DNA of 64,000 nucleotides, from the NCBI GenBank assembly GCA_018389105.1, contig JACATO010001697.1, positions 1 through 64,000 on the forward strand, written 5' to 3'. Below, in pieces: positions 47,333 to 60,400 of this stretch (position 1 is its first letter; the number at the start of each line of letters is the position of its first letter). Source of the DNA: Nautilus pompilius. Lineage: Eukaryota > Mollusca > Cephalopoda > Nautilida > Nautilidae. The position numbers and the translations under genes were made by a program. Below the pieces are notes generated by a model. That model was not told the DNA's origin. It did no database searches and saw nothing but the letters and a program-made list of their open reading frames with translations.

Positions 47333-50300
47333 TTGAATCTCAGCAGTGCTGCAATCGAATTTTATTTTAATCAACGGGATGATATCTTATTAGGATCGGA
47401 ATGCGACCACAAACATTTATAAAATAAGCTTTTACTTTTGTTAGATCTCTTATTACGTAAAGTGGTCAAATCGAAATTTTTTACTGTTCTTTTTTAAACC
47501 CTGTCTAACAGCAGTCGTCCTTCACAAATCTGCAAAGTGACATAGTCCACAGTAGGTAGCTACCTCGCCGCTGGCCTTCGGCCTCTGTGATCTGACGGCT
47601 AATAACATCTTTGTTTCTCCTCCAAAACAATCTACACTTCGTCTTCTTTCTTGATTTTGTTGTTGCATAAAACGTACTAAAGGCGGACTCTACTGCACTA
47701 TTTTCCGAAATCGTTCGAAATTTGATTTTTTTTTAAAAAAATTGCTAAAATTTATCCCTCTGTATGCAACATCATTGTTTGCCTTACTTATTGCACCTGG
47801 GGTACATTTCCACCCGGGTCTCAGCCTATAAACACCGGCTAGTGCATTTACCCGACACACTACTCGTAATGCAAAACACCTGAGGCTGGAGCGATGGACG
47901 TGTTTGTCGCTAGAAAGAGATACATTAACTCAACCTGCGCTGAGTAATACGGGTGTGAGGGTTAGTAGGGTGCAAATGCCGCTCAGATGGTATGTGGAGG
48001 GTTAAAGGTATCTGCAGGTATGATCACAAACAAAAAAAACAGGACTTTCTCCATTGATAAGAACTTAACATCTTTAAGAAAACTCCTCCGCCTTAACGAC
48101 GTCGTTTCTCTAAATTCTTTTAGTTCCTGGAATTTCTAGTAGAAATGTATTTTTTCGGGTTATTATTTCTTTTCTTGGTAGTTGTTTCCGTCGTTTTATT
48201 AATCCCCCCCATTTGTCTTATCGCTAAAAAAATCTCCAAACCGACCCCTCCTCTCAAGATCACCCAGAAGGTCCATGCTGCTTCCGTCCGTTTGTCCGCA
48301 GCCGCCATCGAGACGCAAATCTTCTCTGTTACTAGAAAAACCATTGTTTCCAGTCTCTCTTTTCTATACTGCAGGATAAATCGGTGTGCCTTTATTGAGA
48401 TACGTACATATATTCCGGATGTACTCCGGCCTTCAAAGGCCGCTGATGTGAGAGTCCACCGGGGTCCAGACGGGTCCGATGAGTGACGATCTGCAGGCGG
48501 TATCACATGAATCCACTATTATTGATACCGGTTGCTACTACTACAGTTAAATCAGACGCGTGCAGCAGCAATTTACCCTGGCAATAATTTACATCATAAA
48601 TATTTGAATAGTTTATATATATATATATTATTTTTTTACAAAAGATAATTAAGCGTTCATCAGGAAAAAAAATCCGTCTAGTTTATATCTTACCTGAGCA
48701 GTTGCGACGAACTTGGCGAAGTAAGGTACATGGCGGTTTCACTCGCCCCCCCCCCTCTCACAGCTTTGCGACCATTGCGAACTTCAAAGCCGATCTCACC
48801 CGCTCGGAAGAGACAAAAAAACGAGAATAGAGCGGCTTAATATAATAAATGGCATGTTAACCCCCTTCCAGTCGATTGCCATTTATCGTGTCATGCAATC
48901 TAGCTGAGGTAAATGTGTGACGTCATCCACGGTTGCCCGCTCACGAGCGGTTTGTCATTTCATTGTCATTTTCTCTGAAGAGTTCGCGAGGTAGGAGATT
49001 ATTTAAGTTCTACAGTTATGAAAAAGATTTTAAAACGTAAGTAAATTTGATATTTAATACGTTTTCTTTATCTTAATACTAGAAGTACCCTTGGGAAAGG
49101 CAGCTAATCTTATCGCCCAACTATATTTAGCGTATAAAGCAAGGGAGGCTATTCGGAAATGCTTATAGAGTTTGTTCCCTTTAATTGAAAAATTATAATA
49201 CAACACAATCCTATAAATATTTCTCAAAAAAATCGAAGTAGTCGATATTTTCTAAACGAAGCGTGCGAAGGTGAGTTGTAATGATTCATTTGATTGAAAA
49301 GCGTCATAATAATGGTAATATTAAAGTAGTGGAAATTTTTTTTTTAAATTGAAGAATCTTTATTCATATATTATTATCAGCTTTCTTTTTGAATTAAATT
49401 ATTTTATCTTTTTTGTTATAGTCAGATGTAATTATACGCAAACAGGTCTCCGGCTCAGTGTGGCTGCCGTGCCCCTATCAGACAGTTTATTCTCTCTTCT
49501 TCTCCTCCTCCTCCCTGTGTTTAGGGAGCTGATGCCGGCACCAGGCGAGTTCGGAGGAGGGAATGAAATCAAAAGTAAATCCTGCAAAATTGTTTCTCTT
49601 TCTATACGTTTGTAACTCATTTTTCATGCCCAAGTTCTCGTTGTATCGCTCTTTTAAGCCTCTTAATTCCTAGTTACTTCTGTGGTTCAAATTTCGTCAC
49701 TTCAATAAAAACGTCGTCTTAAAAATGAAAATCGAACGAAGTCAATTTCCTATTAGATAAATAGTCGGGGGGGAATTAGATATATATATCAGCAATCATT
49801 GAACATAAAAAAGAAATTCAGTCAAATGATAATTTATAATTCTGAAAATCAATTTTCAATAAATTAAAACAAATTTAAATGACATACGACAATATGCGCT
49901 AGTTACTTCCCTTGTAGCATAAACACTAATATAAGCAGGTTATTTCCCTTTTAATATTTTTTTTTTTTAAATTAATTATTTTATAGTTTGTATTTACGCC
50001 ACATGAAATGGATTCTAATTACTAACAGAACATTTCAGGTGTGAACAACGAAGATTTTAAAATTTTAGTACGTAATATTTTGACTTTCAAATTAACGGTA
50101 GTTATAGAAACTAGTTGTGGCGTATTAAATGAATGTTCTTGATGCTGTCTTTTAATTGCAAGTAGCGGCAAAGTGTTTGCATTTTCAGTAAAATCGAATA
50201 TTATGTTGCCCCGATGAAGGAGATTACGAAGTTCTGGACAAGCGCCATGATCCTCCGCCCTGCTAGTCCGGAAGTTTTTATTTTTGTAATTACCAGCTTC

Positions 50301-50691
50301 CTATGTAAATTGGGATGTTCCAAGTAGAACATTTCTCTGGAGCTCTGCAATGTCAATTTCGCCAGACCATTTTCCTGACGTTCTTTGTCATCCTCTTGCT
50401 AACTGGTCCAAGTGCTTCGTTATATCGCAGCTGGCTCCATCGATACTTCCTTAACAGATAGATTTCTTTCCGACGGCATTATCACACCTACTAACAGACG
50501 TATCTCCTGTCTCCTCCTCGATTGCGATCATGATGAGGACGTCTGGTCTACTCGCTTCGAGTTCTTTGTACTCACGTGTTCCATAGGAAGCTGAATTATT
50601 CGGGTTCCTGCTCTGTTTGTGGTGTATGCTTTCTCTCGGACTAATAGACGCAGCCCTGACAGACCTTCCAGTGGATATTGGATATGCTCTG
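47333..50691. other. low-copy AT-rich DNA, no gene recognised
   Basis: No coding region was recognised. It includes a CpG-bearing segment around 48220-48490 with open frames on both strands and no domains, and a lone CRE (48918-48925). Confidence 0.5.
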
Positions 50692-50761
50692 CTACCTTGT
50701 AGTGTCTATGTACACGTTCATTCTCATCCAGACATTGGGCATCCTATTATTATTATTATTA

Positions 50762-50809
<48 letters not shown>

Positions 50810-50810
50810 C
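50692..50810 (+). mobile_element. 3' tail of an interspersed repeat with ATT tract, copy 1
   Basis: About 55 bases beginning CTACCTTGTAGT and ending GGGCATCCTA run straight into an ATT microsatellite. The same 55 bases, in reverse complement and about 93% identical, flank the AAT tract at 54268-54440. Differences include two C-to-T changes. This pattern fits a non-LTR element or SINE whose 3' end is an ATT repeat. Confidence 0.65.
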
Positions 50811-51249
50811 GCAAAAAAAGGAGAAGTGGTGGCTTAAAAGACAAAAAAAACAACTGGAAATGGAAGTTTGTAGGGTTTTTGAAAGCGTGACAATGCACCT
50901 GATACAAAACGAGTGGCGTGGATAAAAAGACGAAGAGATTAGAAGAAACTTGAAGGAAAACAACTGGAAGTTAAAACTGTATCCCTTTCTTCATACAGAT
51001 AGTAAGCGTCAATCTTTTAGTCGCATTGCCATTTTATATTTTACGACTAATTAACTAATGAACCGTATTCTTTTTAAAGTCTTTCTGATCCCATATCTGT
51101 AGAGTCAATTACAATTTATTAATTAAAAATATATAACTACAAATAAAAAAAAACAACAAATATGATAATGTCATCGACTACGGGCGACATGATTTAAGAA
51201 GGTGATTGGTTAGGTCGGACCTTTTTCTTTTTGTACGCACATACGAATC
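50811..51249. other. AT-rich spacer, no gene
   Basis: Nothing recognised. Confidence 0.5.
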
Positions 51250-51296
<47 letters not shown>

Positions 51297-51385
51297 GTAC
51301 TGGGAGACGTCATCTCTCTCTCTCTCTCGCTCTGTACTGACGTCATCCCTCTCTCTGTACTGACGTCATCTCCTCTCCCTCGCTC

Positions 51386-51424
<39 letters not shown>

Positions 51425-51432
51425 CTCTCTCT
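51250..51432. repeat. CT tract with CRE minisatellite units
   Basis: CT microsatellite with three minisatellite units: two intact TGACGTCA (near 51338 and 51360), each preceded by TGTAC, and one worn copy (GGGAGACGTCAT). Same orientation as 40 kb. Confidence 0.93.
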
Positions 51433-52752
51433 TATGGTACCTTTCGTAGAGAAAATGTTTTTGTCCACCTTAATTATTCTTTTTTCGAAAATCTTTTCTT
51501 TTTTTTACTATTTAAGTTTATTGATGAATAGAGTTTGGAAGTAAGTAATAGATACGGTAAACAAAAAGACGAGTCTAATATTTTCTTGAAGGAAACAGTT
51601 TAAAAACCAAACACCGAATAACACATATTTTCTTTCATTTGGCATTGTATACGAAAGAGAGAAAGAAACTATTTCCTCGTCTAATACCTGGATTAGACGT
51701 AATTTAATGACACATTGATATTGTTTAGATGATTACAAAGAATTTTTCTTTTCTCTTCATCGTAAATGTTCTTAAAGTTATTTTACGCTGCATCTCGTTT
51801 AGCAAAGACCCAGGTAAACCAGACGGTAATCTACTCCTCTGATCGTTAAAGACCAGATCAAATCTTCTGTAGGCAAGCAGCTGTAAAGGGAGTAATATTT
51901 TCAAACAAAGATAGAGACCTTTTTTAGTAGGTTAGAATAAAAGGAAAACATCCGAAAATATCCTTCAATGAGCAAAAACGATCTGTGATGTGGAGAAAGG
52001 GAAGAACATTTAGATGTCAGAGGTCGTTTTATTGTCCAGAGTTGACTCAGAGTTTTGCTTGTTTCCGCTGTCAACCGGATCTCTCTCCCTTCTTCTCACT
52101 TTGCTGAGTTCGAGTGAGCGAAACCAAGAGAGTCTAACAAAAATAAATAATTAACAACCAGAGGCCGAACTGATCTGAAGTGGCGCAGACAGTTTTCCTT
52201 TTTATCCCAATATCCCCCTGGACACCGGAGATGAGCCGAAATTAAGGGCCAGCCGGTAGAAACCACTAGTGGTCCTTTGTGGGCAAGAAAATAACATCTG
52301 ACAACAGAATGGACTTACAGTGAGAAAAGGAAACCCATTATTTACGTTATGTACTTCCTGTCGCTTATGAACTACACGCGGACGTAAACGATGGCCCCTT
52401 TTCTGAAAATGACGGACAAGCCCCTGATGACAGAAACACAAAGACGGGCGCGGGGCTGGGCATTATGGGGCTGTGTGGAGCTAATCTCTCTTTCGGCGCG
52501 CTTTTTGTTGTCGCTCACACCACAGAGCCGATAGACCATTATCATCCCTAATCCGCTATAGAAAAAGAGTTTCCGTGTTCCGGGCCCAGCTCTCTGCGAG
52601 GGGCTGCGGCTTCGTCGGGTGGGTTTAATGTTAAGTTTTATGAGAAAAAACGGCTCGGTGAATACTAATTAATTAATCATACATCGACCAGCCCACGATA
52701 CCAGGTTGTGAAGGGGTCAGGTTTGTAATTGTGACTTGGCAGGGAAAAGGGT

Positions 52753-52753
<1 letters not shown>
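51433..52753. other. AT-rich spacer, no gene recognised
   Basis: No coding region was recognised; a palindromic CCACTAGTGG lies near 52262. Confidence 0.5.
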
Positions 52754-52794
<41 letters not shown>

Positions 52795-52980
52795 GAGAGA
52801 GAGAGAGAGAGAGATAGAGAGATGGAGAGGGGAGAGAGAGATGTGGAGAGAAGAGAGGAAAGAGAGACTAGAGATGATCAAGAGAGAGAGAAAGAGATGA
52901 TCAGAGAGAGAGAGAGGACGTCAGTACAGAGAGAGAGAGAGAGAGAGAGAAGAGAGAGATGACGTCAGTACAGAGAGAGA

Positions 52981-53016
<36 letters not shown>

Positions 53017-53062
53017 TGACGTCAGTACAGAGAGAAGAGATAGATGACGTCAGGAGAGAGAG
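52754..53062. repeat. GA tract with CRE units, reverse orientation
   Basis: GA microsatellite with units GATGACGTCAGTACAGAG, the reverse complement of the 40 kb unit. Intact palindromes occur near 52969, 53016 and 53045; one unit (GAGGACGTCAGTACAG, near 52917) has lost the T. Confidence 0.93.
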
Positions 53063-54017
53063 CTTTTTTTGTTAGCTGGCTATTTCCGATTCTCTGACAT
53101 TTTGCCCCATGTTAGTTAATTCATTTTGTCAGTGTTGAGAACCCGCCTCTAAGGGAGACAATCCAGATGAGTCCTCGCTGCGTACACCAAAGGTTTGTTG
53201 TGGAGTTGGAGTTGATTTTCTTTTTCTTCTCAAACTGTCGCTAATTTTGACATCATTTCTTGGTAAGCAGAGACTTCAGAGAATAACCGACGTCTCAAAT
53301 AAGCGCGAGCCACAAGGAAGAAGACCTTTAAAAGAGCCGGCTTAACATACATTACCTTTATCCGCTTTAAAACGTCACGTGATCTTTCTTTTACGTCGGT
53401 TTTTTTTTTTTTTTTGCATTCACTGGTTTTCGAATTTTATCGTGCAAACTCGGAGGAGTTCCCTCCCCCCTGTTTCCGACCTCTCGCGGTACTGAATCAC
53501 GAAAAACCGGCGGATAATTACACTACATGCACAACATCCGGGTAACCCACTGCAAACACAAAAATGTGTTCTGACATCCATATCGTACTTCCTTGTATGA
53601 GAGAATTCATCAGATGATTTTTGCCCAATCTGTACAATTTACACGGACTTTTAAAGCTACTAGATCACAAGGGATGGTGCTTCCAGCTATTTTATGAATA
53701 ATTACTGGTTTCTGGATGAAGAAAAATTCAGTTATCTTTCTTCATTCATTAGGGTTGTCGTCAATTTTCATTGTCTCGTGTTTACTGCGATCCTTAATGG
53801 TTCGATTTACTCCAGTTTCCGTCATAATTAGAGATAATTCGACGCGGTAGAGAAAACTATGGTAGTTGCTATTCGCTCAGTCTGTCGTAGGGAGATTTTT
53901 GTTTTCTGGGCCAGCCACAAATGTCACGTCTCTATCGGCTGTGCGACTACGTGCGTTGTGTGGTATGTTGTCTTATAATATTGGCTGACTGTCAATATAA
54001 TATGTTACGGCCGAACT
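53063..54017. other. spacer, no gene recognised
   Basis: Low-copy sequence without recognised features. Confidence 0.5.
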
Positions 54018-54110
54018 TTTAGGGGGGTGTGGTGCAATTGTTAGGGCATGTGTGTAAAGTTGCAAGTGTGTGGTGGGAGCTGGGTCGGTTCCACGACCGG
54101 CCGCCTCAGC
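54018..54110 (+). mobile_element. tRNA-derived SINE head
   Basis: TGGTGCAATTG (about 54029) fits the Pol III A box at every defined position. About 50 bases on, GGGTCGGTTCCACGACC is a B-box-like hairpin. The AAT tract at 54268 may be its tail or that of the neighbouring element. Confidence 0.5.
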
Positions 54111-54266
54111 TGTTTATAAGTGAGGTCATATTTCGACCTGTATTATTTTTTGCTGAAATGAAAGAGTTAAATCAAAAATTTGAACTAAAGCTAGCATTTC
54201 AGCAGCGAAACGAAAATGAAGATCGATTATTAAGACATGGCAATTTTATTTTTAGTTACCATTTTA

Positions 54267-54267
<1 letters not shown>

Positions 54268-54300
<33 letters not shown>

Positions 54301-54323
54301 TAATAATAATAATAATAATAATA

Positions 54324-54354
<31 letters not shown>

Positions 54355-54398
54355 CAATAATACAATATAATAATAATAATAATAATAATAAAATAATA

Positions 54399-54441
<43 letters not shown>

Positions 54442-54494
54442 GGATGCCCAATATCTGGATAAGAATGAACGTGTACATATAAACTACAAGGTAG
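54268..54494 (-). mobile_element. AAT tract plus repeat tail, copy 2
   Basis: About 170 bases of AAT with small interruptions (54268-54440) join the 55-base tail described at 50692, on the opposite strand. The Asn-run and Ile-run frames across it are repeat translations. Confidence 0.7.
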
Positions 54495-56686
54495 AAATTT
54501 ACCCATGTGCAGAGACATTAAAGATGTAAAACCGTAGCGAGTAATGAGTATGAAGCGTTCGTTGGATGATACACCTGAAGATAAACTTCGGCCTCGTTAG
54601 CAATTTTTGTTCCAGTGGCTGAAATTGAAACAGAAATTTTTCAGAATCACGTGACAACTTTTAGAAAAGATATCTGTCCCTTGAACAAAGCTTTATTCTT
54701 ATTATGAGGTGTGTAGTTTGACAAACAAACAAAGGAATTTGTTGTGTGAACTATATATTTGATTGAGAGTGCATCCATCCGGCCGGAACGATAAGGCAGT
54801 CAGCGGACCCTGAGAGAAAATCACGTTTGTGTGGGTGTGGAACATTTCACAGAGATGAGCCTCGGTTTATACGTAAAATTACAGAACTTCGACAGGAGAT
54901 TCCAGGCGCCCAGATTTTTAAATGACAATTAAAAGTAAAGAACAAATGATGTCTTTTATTTCGACCGAGATAAGGTTTAATTTAAAATTACACGTAGCTC
55001 GTAACGGATATTTACTCAGTTATTAACAGTGAACGTCTCGGTTAATTGTGGGTAGCGATGGTTATTAATAACAGGTTTTCAGCCTGCTGAACATAACGTG
55101 TTTGCGTTGGTGGTGTTGCAGAAGCCGAAAAGACTAACTGCTTCCATCAAGATAAACTAAGCTAAGGTGGGATATATCTGACGATCGGTGAGAACGACAC
55201 CCACTTACAAACCCCCACACACAGGTGGCGCCACCGCGAGAGGTTCTTCGTTTAGAGCTCAGCGTTTTCCGGGCGGACGCGATAGCTACGCGGGATCGCG
55301 TGAAGGAGATGGGAGGGCTCTCGAAGGAACGCCAGGTATTGATCCTCACGCGTCGGAGCGGGGCGCCATCTGCAGAACTGAAATTTTCGCGGGTGGGAGA
55401 GGAGACGGGAGGTGTGACGCACGCAATAGGATTTATAAATACTGCGAGGGCTTCGCGAGGGAGTGTCAGGGTAGAGATGTTTTTCGAGAGACGCGTTGGT
55501 GAGCCGGGAAATCCGAGACAGACTCAACCACAGGCCGGAATGAGATGATGCAAGTCGCATAACCGTCTCGGGCAGACGGAGATCTGTTCAAGACGTTGGG
55601 AGGGAGGGAGGGAGGGTTAATGAGCTGTTTAAAAAGTGAGTTACGTCTCCTGTAACGGAATGCCAGGAAAAACCAAAGGCCGGTGCCATACTGTTTCTTT
55701 AAACTTAACATTGTGTTGATAAATGCTTTTTATTAGTTAGTTTATACCTGAAGATTATAACACTCCCGGATACTTACCGTACCTATACACCTTCTAATGT
55801 AATAATTCATTCGAAATATGGCAGCTAATTAATTAGATTTATTTGATCGGATTGTGGTGAGCACCAAAGAAATAGAAGAGTGAAGATGATATTCAACTGT
55901 ATATTATGAATGCAAAGTTAGATCAAAAGGTGAACGAGAAAAAAATCCCTTTTTATTGAAAGGAGAATTCCAAATTTTTTTACTGCTTAAATATCTCAGG
56001 CAAAGTTACGCGAACCAATAAATTCCCTTTTTCTGAGAGCTTTGTGGTACCAGGATTTTTCATTCGGTATATAATAATTCCCTCGAGTATTTAGGTGCGT
56101 TTTGCGTATAGATGAATTATTCTCATTTTGTTAGGAAGGTAAGAGAAATGGGAAACAAAGAGAAGCAATTAACTCCACCCACGTGATTCCGACGATCCGC
56201 TTGAAGGGAGCCATCATTAACTGATTGGGGATGGGGGGTAATCATTTCGAATTCTTTAATAAGTAACACGAAGAGCCAAGAATAGTGTCTCACCTGGTAG
56301 CTATAAACAGTAAAATGATACGTAAAGATCGTGTTCTGAGTCAGCCATTAAAGTAAAAAAGGGGATGACATTTCCATTTATAGAAGCACTCCTTACTTTT
56401 GTTTTTTATGCTCGTGCCGTACATTTTGGAGAACTGCTAAGATCCACAGAATCTCATTCTGTTTATTTTGGTTCCATTAAATCTAAATAAATTAATTAAA
56501 CTTTTCCTAATTTAATCAGTGTGTGCACAGAAAGAAAAGTAGGTCGTGTATTGATAAACACCTATACATACTTTATTGTAATTTTCACCGGCTTTGGCGA
56601 AACCGAAATGATTTCAGGGAGGAAAACCATTTCAATCTTGTTAAAGTGACTTTAACTGCCGCCACTGTTACTACAGTTCCATGTAG
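54495..56686. other. low-copy DNA with a GC-rich patch, no gene recognised
   Basis: The segment 55190-55560 is GC- and CpG-rich and open on both strands (104, 107 and 102 codons), but no frame resembles a known protein. It contains the palindrome GGTGGCGCCACC near 55225, also seen in shorter form near 22366. Confidence 0.45.
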
Positions 56687-57310
56687 TGACGTCACATCTC
56701 TCTGTCTGTACTGACGTCATGCCTCTCCCTCTGTCTGTAGTGACGTCATGCCTCTCCCTCTGTCTGTAGTGACGTCATCTCTCTCCCTCCCTGCGCTGAC
56801 GTCATGTCTCTCTCTCTATCTGTACTGACGTCACATCTCTCTGTCTCTCTCTGTCTGTAGTGACGTCATGCCTCTCCCTCTGTGTCTGTACTGACGTCAT
56901 GCCTCTCCCTCTGTGTCTGTAGTGACGTCATCTCTCTCCCTCTCTGCGCTGACGTCATGTCTCTCTCTCTATCTGTACTGACGTCACATCTCTCTGTCTC
57001 TCTCTGTCTGTAGTGACGTCATGCCTCTCCCTCTGTTTCTGTAGTGACGTCATCTCTATCTGTACTGACGTCATGTCTCTCCCTCTGTGTCTGTAGTGAC
57101 GTCATCTCTCTCCCTCCCTGCGCTGACGTCATGTCTCTCTCTCTATCTGTACTGACGTCATGTCTCCCCCTCTGTGTCTGTAGTGACGTCATGGCTCTCC
57201 CTCTCTGTCTGTAGTGACGTCATCTCTCTGTACTGACGTCATATATCCCCCTCTCCCACCCTGTGTAGGAACGTCATCTCTCTCCCGCTCTGCGCTAACG
57301 TCATGTCTCT
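56687..57310. repeat. CRE minisatellite, 20 palindromes, higher-order repeat
   Basis: Twenty intact TGACGTCA sites lie in about 550 bases, spaced about 20-35 bases apart by CT-rich linkers, plus two worn copies (GGAACGTCAT, CTAACGTCAT). Flank types (TAGTGACG, TACTGACG, GCGCTGACG) recur in fixed order: the sites near 56770, 56798, 56826 and 56861 reappear near 56923, 56950, 56979 and 57014, giving a higher-order unit of about 153 bases made of five sub-units. It passes into plain CT repeat at about 57310. Confidence 0.95.
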
Positions 57311-57314
57311 TCTC

Positions 57315-57345
<31 letters not shown>

Positions 57346-57409
57346 TCTCCATCCTCTCGTCTCTTCTCCTTTCTCTCTCTCTCTCTCCCAATCTCTTCTC
57401 TCATCTCAT

Positions 57410-57455
<46 letters not shown>

Positions 57456-57480
57456 TCCATCTCTCTCTCTCTCTCCCCAC
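57311..57480. repeat. CT microsatellite following the CRE array
   Basis: CT-rich tail of the preceding array, with CCATCTCC interruptions and no CRE copies. Confidence 0.96.
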
Positions 57481-60400
57481 GAACCTATCAAGACAAGTTG
57501 AAACAAAAAAATAGGGTGGTGGGTGGTGTTGAAATGTGGAGAAGTAATGATTATCTTTAAAGGTCCACTGTGAATCAACCAATTTTAACATTTTACTACA
57601 ATTTAGAATTCAGTTTAGACAAATAAGTAATTGCTAATTATCAAACGCATGTAGGAAGTAATTAATTTAATATTTCCGTATCAGTATTTTTTGGAGACCG
57701 CCATCTTGTGTGTCTGAGCTTTTTTTAAAGGTAATATATTAATGACAAAAGCTACACGAATGCCACGCGTCGCACCATCTTGTACAAATGTGACGTACAC
57801 AATCGCTCTTCTTAACAGGAGAGCTACAACATCTGTCGAAATTTACGGAAATCTCTTTGAAATTAAGATAGGTAGGGTTAGTTAAAACTAGCTTATTTAA
57901 GAAATATTTTAGTTATGGAATAATGAAGAAAATGACGATTGTCTGCTTATGAAATTCAGTCAGTCAGTTATAAAAGAAAACTTGCATAGAAGACATTTTA
58001 AATTTGCTATTAGCAGTTGGTTCTTGACATCTTCTCACAGTATGCAGTGACAAGTGGGAAAGACCCCGCTTGCGTTATCCAAGAGTTTTTTTTTTAAAAT
58101 CCTGCCCCTTTAATTAAGAAAATGGATTAACGTCTTCCAAATTCCGCTATTATCTTCACACCTCTCCCGACCCCTCTTCGTTAAAGTTCACTTTGCGGTT
58201 TTGTGAAGTTCTCCAAGATCTGCATTTCAGGGCTGAGACTGGTTCGAAATGTTAAAGTAACAACGCAGGCCCCTTTTCTTTTAGCGGAGTTTCGTCGTCT
58301 TCCCTAAGAAGCCCAGTTGCTGTTAACACGCTACCATCGCAGACCGAGGGAAGGTCGGGGTTCATCTGGAGTTCCTTCTTTTCAGACCCGGCACATCGCC
58401 CCCCTGAGGCTTTTTTTTATTTTTTTAAAAAAATAAATAAATAAATATTTTAAGGCGGAACGTTAGGAACACGGATTCGTGACACCCAGCATCTAATAGG
58501 GGAGGAGGGGAGCGGAAGAAAACTGAGATATTCTCTCCCTTACGTTAATTAGTATCTTTGCCACGGCTTGCCGCTTATTTCAAAACCGAATCTCCTTGAC
58601 GATAGGTTAACATTTATCCCAATCGCGTTTACCGGCTGACTGGCTGTCGAAGAGACAGTTTACCGTGGTCCATCTTCGAGGATCGCTTGGATTCTCCTCG
58701 AGCACATAACACGTATTAGAGTATATTGATTTTAAAAAAAAAAAGAACACTCTCCTTTGCCGGCCAGAAATATCCTTTCGACTTTTAAGGAATACTTGTA
58801 GTTTTCTATTAACTCAAGGTTTTCGTCGTATCACGTCCTCGGAAGAGTAAGTGGATATTCCCCGCCACAGAGACGTTTGTTGTGGGTTACGAAACCTTGC
58901 GGACCGTCGTAAATCCACGTAAGATCCTTAATTAATTCGTGCTTTGTCTCTGCGATGTCTTTCTGCCACTATTACTTCAATTAAAGACGTACCCTTTTTT
59001 ACCTACTGGCTTATCTGTGCATCTACTTACACTTTTCATTTCTTCCTCTTGTGTTAAAAAAAGAAGGAAGAGAAAACCTGTTTGTGAAGTAATTTTTCTG
59101 TGTGATGTTGTAGTAATGAATGCTGAAGTACGTCTGCAGACGCGTCCATCATGGCTGACAGCAGCTCCCCCAGCGAGTAAAACTGCCTACCGGAAATCAT
59201 CTGCTGGTATTTCATTACTTTTCACTTAACAGTTCTTTTGTTGTAAAATATCTAAAGGACCAAACTAGGTAAATTTAATATCTTTAATCGTTTCGTTTAT
59301 TCAAGCATTTCAGTGAATCTTCGCCGATATCTGCCTAATAGTTCAAATGCCGACTCCATGTTCGCGCCACACGTGCCGGATGTGAACGAGCCAAAGATTT
59401 GCTACTAAGCAGTCGAAACGTTCACAAAACAAGCAAATGTGATAAACTTTGGATAAAATTCGCTGCTTTGACAAATTGCGTTCAATATGTTTTATCAAAA
59501 CTTCATTAGGCATAAATACAGTAAACGTTATGGCTCCACATTTATCTGTATTGTAATAATAATTATCATTATAATGGTCGCCCCTGGTAACCAAAGATGG
59601 CCGTTCACAAATTTTATGTGAGCACCTGGATGCGTGAATTGGTTTATAGCGGAGGTAGGAGGAGCTGCTGGCTACATACCAACCTCCACTCTCAGGAAGA
59701 GGTGTATTTAGAGATAACACTGTTATGTATGAACACCACAAACCGAATTAAAAGTCGATATCAAATTAACCCTTCCCTGCTAATTGCGCATAAAGTTAAC
59801 GGCGTAAACAAAGTTATTAATTTTCAAATAAACTGCAATCAAAGAAGCAAACATTAGAGTCTTTACTTATCAGCCCGATCTTCTTGCATCCTTTCCTTAT
59901 TTAATTTCTTTCTTTTTTAAAATTTTTCTTTACATCCATTTATCATTTATTTTTTTTTTTAAATCATGTTTATGCAGATTGTTTCCGTTGTTTTGGCCAT
60001 TAGTGATGTCGCCGGGGTGTTTATCCCGTTGAGGAGCCTGTCTCGTAGTTCTCTTGTTTTCACCATCAGGTTTCTGTAGGAGTGGCGCCATATTGAGAGG
60101 TAGGGCAGGTTCAGCTCACATGACTCACGGGTCGGTCTCAGCAATACCAGCATTAGCAATATCGTGAAGTAAATAAACGAAATACAATACAAAAGCGACA
60201 GACCAAAAATTCTTATTTACATTTTTTTAAAAAAAAAAAAAAATTTTTTATGGAAAATAAGTCTATTTCTATCTCATGAAAATACAGACTTTGTTGTGAT
60301 CCTGCGATGTTTGGGTTTTATTAACTTACTTTATTTATTTATTTAATTTTATAAAATGAATTCTTCAATTGTGTCGTTGTTGCTATTCGATTCATCACAG

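Noticed and set aside
54237-54482. Poly-Asn and poly-Ile frames
   Set aside because: Translations of the AAT/ATT microsatellite.
55188-55560. Three overlapping frames of about 100 codons in GC-rich DNA
   Set aside because: Low stop frequency follows from GC content; frames occur on both strands and none resembles a protein family.
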